Source: Clostridiaceae bacterium
GTDB lineage: Bacteria > Bacillota > Clostridia > Oscillospirales > Acutalibacteraceae
Length of the DNA: 8,922 bases
NCBI GenBank assembly: GCA_016297555.1
Contig: JAEDGK010000088.1
Location: forward strand, 1 to 8,922
Direction of reading: 5' to 3'
Both the position numbers and the translations under genes were made by a program. This document shows positions 1 to 5,283 of this stretch, in pieces. The notes beneath the pieces are model-generated. The model was not told the origin of the DNA and did not search any database. It saw only the letters and a program-made list of their open reading frames with translations. How positions within the stretch are numbered: position 1 is the first letter of the stretch; every line of letters starts with the position of its first letter.

Positions 1-1083
1 GTTTCGCTTTATATTCCCCTTACCGCCGAAAGCGAGGATATGCGCCGCCTGATAAAAGGCGTTATCAAAAGGCAGAGAATTTACATAGATATCGACCCCT
101 ATGCAAACGCTTTCAAAAAAGAGGCTGACAGCCACGAAGAATTTAACGATTACCCAAAAAACAATCCAATCGTTTGGGAGAGAAAATATGAAATTGACTC
201 TCTCTGCTATCCGCTGCGCCTGACCTATTTATATTGGAAAGCCTCGGGCGACAGCTCGGTGCTCGGCGAGGATTTTCTGAAATCCGCCAAAACCACCGTT
301 GCCCTTTGGAGAACGGAACAAAGGCATTTTGAAAAATCCGACTACTTATTTATCAGAAAAAATGCCCCGGAGAAGGACACGCTTTCAAATAACGGGCTCG
401 GCGCTCCCGTTGATTTCACGGGAATGACATGGTCGGGCTTCAGACCCAGCGACGACTCCTGCCGCTACGGCTATCTTGTGGCTTCCAATATGTTTGCCGC
501 GGTTGTGCTCGGCTATCTTGCCGAAATGCTTGAAGCTTCTTACCCCGACGAGCGAGATTTCATTGCCGACTGCCTTGCTCTTAAATCGGAAATTGAAAAC
601 GGAATTGCCGAATATGCCGTTGTCGAAACTGAAAAATACGGCAAAATCTATGCCTGCGAGGTCAACGGCAAGGGCGATTATTTCCTGTTTGACGACGCAA
701 ATGTGCCCAGCCTGCTCTCCGCGCCCTATCTCGGCTTCTGCGAATGTGACGATGAAATCTATATGAACACCCGCCGCTTCATTTTAAGCAGGGATAATCC
801 GTATTATTATGAGGGCAAGTACGCAAAGGGCGTCGGCAGCCCGCACACGCCCGAGGGCTATATCTGGCACATTGCACTCTCAATGCAGGGCTTGACAAGC
901 AACAGCCCCGAGGAAATAAAGGAGCTGCTGCATATGCTTGAAGCAACCGACGGCGACACGGGCTTTATGCACGAAGGCTTCGACCCCGATAAACCGACAA
1001 AATTCACCAGAAGCTGGTTCAGCTGGTCATGCGCGCTCTTTGCTGAGTTTGTCGAAAAAGCGGTGGACATGAAAATAATCTGA
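1..1083 (+). CDS. GH125 family exo-alpha-1,6-mannosidase, 5' end missing
   Basis: The reading frame is open from base 1, so the gene starts upstream of the window; 360 residues are visible and I estimate about 60 to 70 are missing. The ATG at base 40 is internal, since the residues before it (IPLTAESED) continue the family pattern. The protein resembles glycoside hydrolase family 125 (formerly DUF1237), metal-independent inverting enzymes that remove non-reducing terminal alpha-1,6-linked mannose from N-glycans or yeast mannan. Seen directly: IDPYANAF near the start, WERKYEIDSLCYPLRL, a DFTGMTWSGFRPSDDSC block and the C-terminal MHEGFD with FTRSWFSWS. By recall of the family, an Asp in the PSDD segment (bases 451-456) and the Glu of MHEGFD (bases 973-975) are candidates for the catalytic acid and base; I could not align them. 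No signal peptide can be judged. The following 38 bases are A/T-rich with no GC-rich terminator. Confidence 0.88.
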   Translation, partial: VSLYIPLTAESEDMRRLIKGVIKRQRIYIDIDPYANAFKKEADSHEEFNDYPKNNPIVWERKYEIDSLCYPLRLTYLYWKASGDSSVLGEDFLKSAKTTVALWRTEQRHFEKSDYLFIRKNAPEKDTLSNNGLGAPVDFTGMTWSGFRPSDDSCRYGYLVASNMFAAVVLGYLAEMLEASYPDERDFIADCLALKSEIENGIAEYAVVETEKYGKIYACEVNGKGDYFLFDDANVPSLLSAPYLGFCECDDEIYMNTRRFILSRDNPYYYEGKYAKGVGSPHTPEGYIWHIALSMQGLTSNSPEEIKELLHMLEATDGDTGFMHEGFDPDKPTKFTRSWFSWSCALFAEFVEKAVDMKII

Positions 1084-1121
1084 GAAAAAATAAAAAAATT
1101 TCATTATTTTTAAAAAAAGGC

Positions 1122-1150
1122 TTGAAAAAATCAAAACATTATGGTAAGAT
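1122..1150 (+). promoter_or_regulatory. Sigma-A promoter of the tRNA-Thr gene
   Basis: TTGAAA at 1122-1127 and TAAGAT at 1145-1150 are separated by exactly 17 bases, close to the vegetative consensus. Transcription would begin near 1157, about 42 bases before the mature tRNA. It lies in an A/T-rich gap after the mannosidase gene. No other promoter is evident before the kinase/trmO genes, so it may also feed them by readthrough of the terminator (inference). Confidence 0.75.
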
Positions 1151-1157
1151 AATCAGC

Positions 1158-1191
1158 GTTCCGTGTGTACACTGTTTTACTCGGTCGGAAC
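1158..1191 (+). other. Inverted repeat in the pre-tRNA leader
   Basis: GTTCCG at 1158-1163 pairs perfectly with CGGAAC at 1186-1191, around a 22-base loop that itself contains TGTGTACAC. It lies between the predicted start of transcription and the tRNA 5' end, so it could fold in the precursor RNA next to the RNase P cut site. Six base pairs with a long loop may be chance. Confidence 0.3.
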
Positions 1192-1198
1192 TCTGAAT

Positions 1199-1274
<76 letters not shown>

Positions 1275-1306
1275 AAAAAGCACTTCCTTTCGGAAGTGCT
1301 TTTTTT
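1275..1306 (+). terminator. Intrinsic terminator after tRNA-Thr
   Basis: GCACTTCC at 1280-1287 and GGAAGTGC at 1292-1299 form a perfect 8-bp stem with loop TTTC, extended by A/T pairs and followed by seven T. It begins directly after the encoded CCA, so it sets the 3' end of the tRNA precursor. Confidence 0.93.
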
Positions 1307-1341
1307 AGCTTAAGGTGATGGTTTTACGAGGAGGCGCGGAA

Positions 1342-1877
1342 ATGATAATTCTTATCGGCGGCAGCACGCACGCGGGCAAAACTCTGCTTGCTCAGCGCCT
1401 GCTTGAAAAATACAAAATCCCTATCTTTCAATCGACCATCTCAAAATGGGGCTTATCCGAAGCGGTCAGACCTCTCTGACACCCGATGATGACCGCGAGC
1501 TTGTGCCCTACCTTTGGAGCATTTTAAAGGAAATAATCAAAACCGCCGTTGAAAACAAGCAAAATCTTATAATCGAGGGCTGTTACATTCCGTTTGACTG
1601 GCAAAAGGATTTTTCCGGCATATATTTAAAACAGATTGAATATGTTTGCCTGATTATGAGCGAAAACTATATCCGCACGCATTTTGACGATATCAAAAGC
1701 CACGCTAACGAAATTGAGGACAGAATAAGCGACGATTTGTCGGAGGAAACGCTCCTGACTGACAACGCACAAGCGCTTGAAATGTGTAAAAAATACGGTT
1801 TGAACTATATTTTGATTGACGGTAAATATGATGTCGATTATGAATTACCCGACTTTCAAAAAAGCGATGGGAAGTGA
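1342..1877 (+). pseudogene. Small P-loop (2-phosphoglycerate kinase-like) protein, frameshifted
   Basis: A strong AGGAGG (1329-1334) lies 7 bases before the ATG at 1342. That frame encodes MIILIGGSTHAGKT, a Walker A P-loop, then LLAQRLLEKYKIP, and meets a stop after about 45 codons. From about 1422 a different frame continues as YLSIDHLKMGLIRSGQTSLTPDDD and runs to TGA at 1875-1877. Adding one C to the CCC run at 1419-1421 joins both into one 178-residue protein matching a Firmicutes family of small P-loop kinases as I recall it. Later segments include LIIEGCYIPFDW, YVCLIMSENYI and MCKKYGLNYILID. The substrate is unknown. The rest of the frame is undamaged and trmO follows after 4 bases, so the shift is either a recent mutation or a sequencing/assembly error in a homopolymer. 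An ATG at 1446 opens the second frame but would lack the P-loop and has no good ribosome binding site. Confidence 0.85.
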
Positions 1878-1881
1878 AAGC

Positions 1882-2565
1882 ATGAAAACCGAAATAAATA
1901 TAATCGCGCATATTCACAGCGATTTTAAATCAAAATTCGGAATTCCTCGCCAGAGCGGACTTGTTGACGAGCTTGAAGCCGAAATAATTTTTGAGCCTGA
2001 ATACAGAAGCCCCGAAGCTCTCCGAGGAATCGAAGGCTTTTCGCACCTGTGGCTGCTCTGGCAGTTTTCGGAATGTGCGGAAAAAGGCTGGTCGCCGACG
2101 GTGCGCCCGCCGAAGCTTGGCGGCAACACGCGAATGGGCGTTTTTGCAACCCGCTCCCCGTTCAGACCGAATTCAATCGGGCTTTCATGCGTAAAGCTTA
2201 TCGGAGTTGAGAAAACCGAAAAATACGGCTGTATTCTCCGCGTCGGCGGAGCAGATTTAATGGACGGCACGCCGATTTTTGACATAAAGCCCTATCTGCC
2301 GTATGTTGACTCTCATCCCGAAGCAAGCGGCGGCTTCGCTTTGCAGGAAAAAGAGGGAAAGCTGAGCGTTGATTTCCCCGATTATTTGCTTTCTTTAATT
2401 CCCGCCGAAAAGCATACCGCTCTGCTCGCCGTGCTTGCCCAGGACCCGCGCCCCGCATATATAAATATGCCCGAAAGAGTTTACGGAATTGATTTCGCGG
2501 GCTTCGATATCAGATTTACGGTAAACAGTGAAAAACTGACTGTTATTGAAGTTGAAAAGATATAA
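1882..2565 (+). CDS. trmO: tRNA (adenine(37)-N6)-methyltransferase TrmO
   Basis: This 227-residue protein belongs to the TsaA/YaeB/TrmO family, which transfers methyl from S-adenosylmethionine to the N6 of t6A37, giving m6t6A in threonine tRNAs. Visible hallmarks are HSDFKSKFGIPRQSGL (residues 12-27), the barrel region GNTRMGVFATRSPFRPNSIGL (81-101), DGTPIFDIKPYLPYVDSHPEA (128-148) and the C-terminal DPRPAY (188-193). The length fits the roughly 230-residue family. I chose ATG 1882 because the family starts right at the KTEINIIAHIHSDF segment and GGGAAG lies 7 bases upstream. The same frame is open back to an ATG at 1816, but that stretch overlaps the kinase gene and adds unrelated residues. 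Only four bases separate it from the broken kinase, so the two are one transcript and translation may be coupled. A terminator follows at once. The neighbouring tRNA-Thr(GGT) gene is a plausible substrate. Confidence 0.93.
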   Translation: MKTEINIIAHIHSDFKSKFGIPRQSGLVDELEAEIIFEPEYRSPEALRGIEGFSHLWLLWQFSECAEKGWSPTVRPPKLGGNTRMGVFATRSPFRPNSIGLSCVKLIGVEKTEKYGCILRVGGADLMDGTPIFDIKPYLPYVDSHPEASGGFALQEKEGKLSVDFPDYLLSLIPAEKHTALLAVLAQDPRPAYINMPERVYGIDFAGFDIRFTVNSEKLTVIEVEKI

Positions 2566-2577
2566 CAAAGTCAAGAA

Positions 2578-2606
2578 CCCCCGATGAAAAATCGGGGGCT
2601 CTTTTT
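2578..2606 (+). terminator. Intrinsic terminator after trmO
   Basis: CCCCCGAT (2578-2585) and ATCGGGGG (2591-2598) form a perfect 8-bp GC-rich stem with loop GAAAA, followed by CTCTTTTT. It sits between convergent trmO and spo0A. On the minus strand only a weak TTCTT follows the stem, so it probably serves mainly trmO and only poorly spo0A. Confidence 0.92.
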
Positions 2607-2620
2607 GCCTTTCGGCGCGC

Positions 2621-3382
2621 TCAAACGGCTTTCATTCTCAGCTTGAGGTTATCGCTTATCATTGCTATAAATTCGCTGTTGGTCGGCTTGCCTCTCTCAT
2701 TCTGAATGGTGTAGCCGAAATACGAGCTGAGAACATCAACATCTCCGCGATCCCACGCAACCTCGATTGCGTGCCTGATTGCCCGCTCAACGCGGGACGG
2801 AGTTGTTTTAAAGGTTTTTGCAACCGTAGGATAGAGAATTTTTGTTACCGAGCTTATCATTTCATTGTTTTTGACCGACAGTATGATTGCTTCACGCAGA
2901 TATTGATAGCCGCGGATATGCGCGGGAACTCCTATCTGGTGCATTATCTGAGAAACAACCACCTCTAAATCTTTAACTCCTCTGCGGTTTAAATCCGAAC
3001 TGTGAATGTCGGAAAACTGAACGATTCGCTCGGCAAGCATCTTGGGGTCATAAGGCTTTAAAAAGTAATAGTCTGCGCCGCTGTTCAAAATCTCGCTTTC
3101 AAACATCTGGTTATCCGTGCTTGAAAGCACCATTACAATCGGCCTTTTCTCAAGATGCATGGAATCAATGGCTCTCAGAACTCCGAGAGCGTCAAGGCGC
3201 GGCATGAAACCGTCCATAAGCAGCACATCGGGTCTTTCGCCCGCATTGAGCTTCTCAACCAGCTTCGTGCCGTCCTTGACTACGGTTGACACTTCAAATC
3301 CGTTTGAGCGCAAAATTCCTGCAAGCTCGTGTGAAGTTTCGCTTCCGTCCTCGGTGATAATGGCTTTCAACATTTTTCTCAT
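2621..3382 (-). CDS. spo0A: Sporulation master response regulator Spo0A
   Basis: This 253-residue protein has the two-domain Spo0A layout. The receiver domain (residues about 4-124) has the acidic pair E11-D12, phospho-acceptor D57 in LLMDGFMP, S87/S88 at the switch position and K109 in FLKPYD. The C-terminal DNA-binding domain (about 145-250) carries the near-invariant SRVERAIRHAIEVAW (196-210) and GKPTNSEFIAMISD (231-244). Phosphorylated Spo0A dimerises, binds 0A boxes and commits the cell to sporulation; in Clostridia it is usually phosphorylated directly by orphan kinases. The start at 3382 (MRKM) is supported by GGAGG on the minus strand, at 3390-3394, 7 bases upstream; the Met three codons later is less well placed. 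It lies 125 bases downstream of spoIVB on the same strand, the order found in Bacillus and Clostridia, and has its own promoter at 3415-3443. The spo0A identity rests mainly on the DNA-binding domain, which is unmistakable. Confidence 0.97.
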   Translation of the reverse strand: MRKMLKAIITEDGSETSHELAGILRSNGFEVSTVVKDGTKLVEKLNAGERPDVLLMDGFMPRLDALGVLRAIDSMHLEKRPIVMVLSSTDNQMFESEILNSGADYYFLKPYDPKMLAERIVQFSDIHSSDLNRRGVKDLEVVVSQIMHQIGVPAHIRGYQYLREAIILSVKNNEMISSVTKILYPTVAKTFKTTPSRVERAIRHAIEVAWDRGDVDVLSSYFGYTIQNERGKPTNSEFIAMISDNLKLRMKAV

Positions 3383-3414
3383 AGTTTAACCTCCGTTTGA
3401 TTTAGTACACGGAG

Positions 3415-3443
3415 ATATTACCATATTTTGTCAAAATTGTCAA
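3415..3443 (-). promoter_or_regulatory. Sigma-A promoter of spo0A
   Basis: Read on the minus strand, TTGACA (plus 3438-3443) and TAATAT (plus 3415-3420) are separated by exactly 17 bases. Transcription would start near 3408, giving a leader of about 25 bases with the GGAGG site. It allows spo0A to be expressed independently of spoIVB. The -35 hexamer is the middle one of three TTGTCAA repeats, so a protein binding these would compete with RNA polymerase. Confidence 0.8.
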
Positions 3444-3458
3444 TGATTTATTGTCAAA
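3427..3458 (+). repeat. Three TTGTCAA repeats, possible 0A boxes
   Basis: TTGTCAA occurs at 3428-3434, 3437-3443 and 3451-3457 on the plus strand, 9 and 14 bases apart. The first in context reads TTTGTCAAA, which differs by one base from the Spo0A-box consensus TTTGTCGAA as I recall it; the other two match less well. A minus-strand GTCGAA lies close by (plus 3483-3488). They flank and overlap the spo0A -35 element, as expected for autoregulation. The middle copy is also simply a -35 hexamer, so part of the similarity may come from promoter sequence. Confidence 0.5.
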
Positions 3459-3475
3459 AACTGTAAAAAGTTTTT
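3456..3475 (-). other. A/T-rich hairpin between spoIVB and spo0A
   Basis: AAAAACT at 3456-3462 pairs with AGTTTTT at 3469-3475 around a 6-base loop. Read on the minus strand the second arm ends in five T, so it might act as a weak terminator for spoIVB transcripts. It also overlaps the last TTGTCAA repeat. With one G/C pair the stem is unstable, and readthrough into spo0A is likely. Confidence 0.3.
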
Positions 3476-3507
3476 CGCATTTTTCGACCCGTAAAGCCAA
3501 AAATCAC

Positions 3508-4722
3508 TTATGCGGCAGGTCTTTCTCCGTTTTTCAGCGTATCCAGCGTATCCAGCATCCTCCCGGCAAATATCGCATAGCCCTGTTGAGGGTCGTTAAC
3601 GAAAACATGGGTTACTGCACCCACAAGCATTGAGTTCTGGACTATCGGTGAACCGCTCATTCCGCGAAGAATTCCCCCCGTTTTTTCAATGAGCCGCGCA
3701 TCGGTTACCTTGATTATCATATTTCTGGAAGAAAGATCGGATGAGGGATAAATTTTGATTATTTCAATATCATAATACTGCGGCTCGTTTTCATCAATGG
3801 TTGTTACCATCTGCGCCTTGCCCGGCTTTATTTCGCTCTCAAGGGCAACGGGCAGCGTTTTCGCTCCCGAGGGACGGATAAGCTCTCCGAAAACACCTGT
3901 TTCGTGATTAACACGAAGGCTGCCTAAAGCAACATCCGAAAACACTCCGCAAAGCTCGCCCGGGTTGCCTGCGCTGCTCTTATAGAAGCCGTTAACTCTC
4001 GCTCTGACCGCTTCTCCGTTATTGAGCGGCATTATTTTGCCCGTGTCAACATCGCATACGCCGTGGCCGAGACCTGCAAACATTCTTGAGGAATCATCAT
4101 AAAAGGTTACGGTTCCTATGCCTGCGGAGCTGTCCCTGACCCATATGCCCGCCTTATATTTTCCGTTAACCGACATTGCGGGTTTCAGTTTAAGGTTTGC
4201 CGTTTCTCCGTTTCGGTCAACTGTCAGCCGAAGCTCCTTCCCCTGCGATTGCTCAACCGCATCGGTGAGCTGCTGAGAATTCAAAACGGGCTTATCATTA
4301 ATATGCGTTATTATATCTCCGCTTTTTATCCCCGCCGCGCTCGCCGGGTCTGCCGAGCCTGACGAGGTTGTTACGCTGTCCATGCCGACTACTATAACAC
4401 CTTTGGTATAAAGCTTTATACCGAAAACATTGCCGCCGATGCCGACATATCTGCGCTTTGTTGCGTTGACCGTTACTTCCTTAACGGGAATAACGCCCAG
4501 CGCCGTTACGCGGGTTTTATATTCTCCGCCTGCGCCGCTTGAATCTGCGGGGCTTATCCGCTCGCTCTCCTGAGCCGAAAAAATGCCGCTGAGCTCAATG
4601 CTTTCGTCTGCGGCAATATTAAATTCATCGGGAATGGCCGTCGCTCCGTAGATAACGGCGGAATAAGCTCCGATGCTAAGCACAAGAAAAGCTATGCTCA
4701 GAGCTTTAAAAAAACGCTTCAT
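3508..4722 (-). CDS. spoIVB: SpoIVB peptidase (S55 family, PDZ domain)
   Basis: This 404-residue protein matches SpoIVB, the serine protease made in the forespore and secreted into the intermembrane space, where in Bacillus it cleaves SpoIVFA and so triggers pro-sigma-K processing. A single hydrophobic segment at residues 6-26 is an uncleaved anchor or signal. A PDZ-like domain spans about 105-180 (SADPASAAGIKSGDIITHINDKPV). The S55 protease domain follows: GLGHGV gives H220, ILRGMSGSPIVQN gives S356, and D341 lies 15 residues before S356, the same spacing as the H236/D363/S378 set I recall for B. subtilis. The ending GAVTHVFVNDPQQGYAIF is typical. The start is supported by GGAGGTG on the minus strand (plus 4727-4733). 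Stop to spo0A start is 125 bases, and this pairing with spo0A supports both names. A forespore sigma-G or sigma-F promoter is expected upstream but I could not identify one with confidence. Confidence 0.96.
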   Translation of the reverse strand: MKRFFKALSIAFLVLSIGAYSAVIYGATAIPDEFNIAADESIELSGIFSAQESERISPADSSGAGGEYKTRVTALGVIPVKEVTVNATKRRYVGIGGNVFGIKLYTKGVIVVGMDSVTTSSGSADPASAAGIKSGDIITHINDKPVLNSQQLTDAVEQSQGKELRLTVDRNGETANLKLKPAMSVNGKYKAGIWVRDSSAGIGTVTFYDDSSRMFAGLGHGVCDVDTGKIMPLNNGEAVRARVNGFYKSSAGNPGELCGVFSDVALGSLRVNHETGVFGELIRPSGAKTLPVALESEIKPGKAQMVTTIDENEPQYYDIEIIKIYPSSDLSSRNMIIKVTDARLIEKTGGILRGMSGSPIVQNSMLVGAVTHVFVNDPQQGYAIFAGRMLDTLDTLKNGERPAA

Positions 4723-4747
4723 CTTTCACCTCCGTGTTTGATTTTTC

Positions 4748-4766
4748 GCTTCGCTTTTTGCGAAGC
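4748..4766 (-). other. Perfect hairpin in the spoIVB leader region
   Basis: GCTTCGC (4748-4754) and GCGAAGC (4760-4766) form a 7-bp stem with a five-base loop, 26 bases upstream of the spoIVB start. Neither strand shows a T-run directly after the stem, so it does not look like a classical terminator. It could be an RNA structure in the spoIVB leader or a protein site. The rest of the 253-base gap (4767-4913) is A/T-rich, with no gene or confident signal apart from the csoR promoter at its far end. Confidence 0.4.
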
Positions 4767-4913
4767 ATTAATAATTTGGCTCGCCGACGCCGCAAAAAAA
4801 CGCGGATAATTACGCCGTAAAAATTTTTCTCGTTTTCAATTTTTTTATTCGCGCCGACAGCCAAAAATCCGAACAGGACGCTCATAATATTTAAAGGTTC
4901 ATCAAAAAAGCTC

Positions 4914-4942
4914 TTGACGCATACCCCCATAGGGTATATAAT
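4914..4942 (+). promoter_or_regulatory. Sigma-A promoter of the csoR-copA operon
   Basis: TTGACG (4914-4919) and a perfect TATAAT (4937-4942) are 17 bases apart. The spacer is almost filled by the CsoR operator. Transcription would begin near 4949, leaving a short leader with GGGGCGG at 4961-4967 before the csoR ATG. Confidence 0.9.
4921..4937 (+). promoter_or_regulatory. CsoR operator (copper-responsive palindrome)
   Basis: ATACCC (4921-4926), five bases, then GGGTAT (4932-4937) form a perfect inverted repeat. This is the known CsoR type of site, a TACCC/GGGTA palindrome with a G/C-rich centre. It fills the spacer and touches the first base of the -10 element, so bound apo-CsoR would block RNA polymerase. 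Cu(I) binding would release it. The adjacent csoR gene makes the assignment strong. Confidence 0.88.
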
Positions 4943-4975
4943 AATGTCAAGCTTAAGAAAGGGGCGGTAATAATT

Positions 4976-5275
4976 ATGGAGCATGAATGTATGTGCCGCA
5001 AAACAAAAGAGAGAAGCGACGAAGAATACAAAAGCCTTATCAACAGGCTAAACAGAATTGAAGGGCAAATCCGCGGGATAAAAGGTATGGTTGAAAAAAG
5101 CGCATACTGCACGGACATATTAATTCAGTCAAGCGCGGCGTCGGCGGCAATCAACGCCTTTAACCGTGAGCTGCTTGCAAATCATATCAAAACCTGCGTT
5201 GCGCGGGATATCCGTGACGGAAAGGACGAAACTGTTGACGAGCTTGTTGCAACGCTGCAAAAGCTTATGAAATAG
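4976..5275 (+). CDS. csoR: Copper-sensing transcriptional repressor CsoR
   Basis: This 99-residue all-helical repressor belongs to the CsoR/RcnR family. The signature NRLNRIEGQIRGIKGMV spans 23-39. The Cu(I) ligands are C45 (SAYCTDIL), H70 and C74 (ANHIKTC), the trigonal C-H-C set of copper sensors, at the same numbers I recall for B. subtilis CsoR. Formaldehyde- or nickel-sensing relatives differ in these positions. Apo-CsoR tetramers bind the operator at 4921-4937; Cu(I) releases DNA and induces the operon. The short N-terminal MEHECMC adds extra Cys and His residues that might be a further metal-binding tail (inference). GGGGCGG lies 8 bases before the ATG. The stop is 8 bases before the copA ATG, so the two are cotranscribed. 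Confidence 0.96.
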   Translation: MEHECMCRKTKERSDEEYKSLINRLNRIEGQIRGIKGMVEKSAYCTDILIQSSAASAAINAFNRELLANHIKTCVARDIRDGKDETVDELVATLQKLMK

Positions 5276-5283
5276 GTGTGAAA

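Noticed and set aside
1446..1877. Kinase-like gene read as an intact 143-residue protein from ATG 1446
   Set aside because: The family P-loop lies upstream in another frame with its own strong ribosome binding site, so this is the tail of a frameshifted gene.
1816..1881. Upstream in-frame start for trmO adding 22 residues
   Set aside because: The extra stretch overlaps the kinase gene, has no family similarity, and the known family start and a ribosome binding site fit ATG 1882.
4767..4913. Sigma-G or sigma-F promoter for spoIVB
   Set aside because: Some GAATA-like and A-rich stretches exist on the minus strand, but none gives both elements at the right spacing with enough match to claim.
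4706..4984. Minus-strand open frame of 92 codons (59 from an inner Met) overlapping the spoIVB start
   Set aside because: No ribosome binding site at either start, an A/T-driven Lys/Arg/Phe-rich composition with no recognisable domain, and it runs over the csoR promoter and operator and into spoIVB.
5278..5283. GTG start for copA
   Set aside because: It lies within the AGGTG that serves ATG 5284 and has no ribosome binding site of its own; the family starts at the KKYDITGMSC segment.
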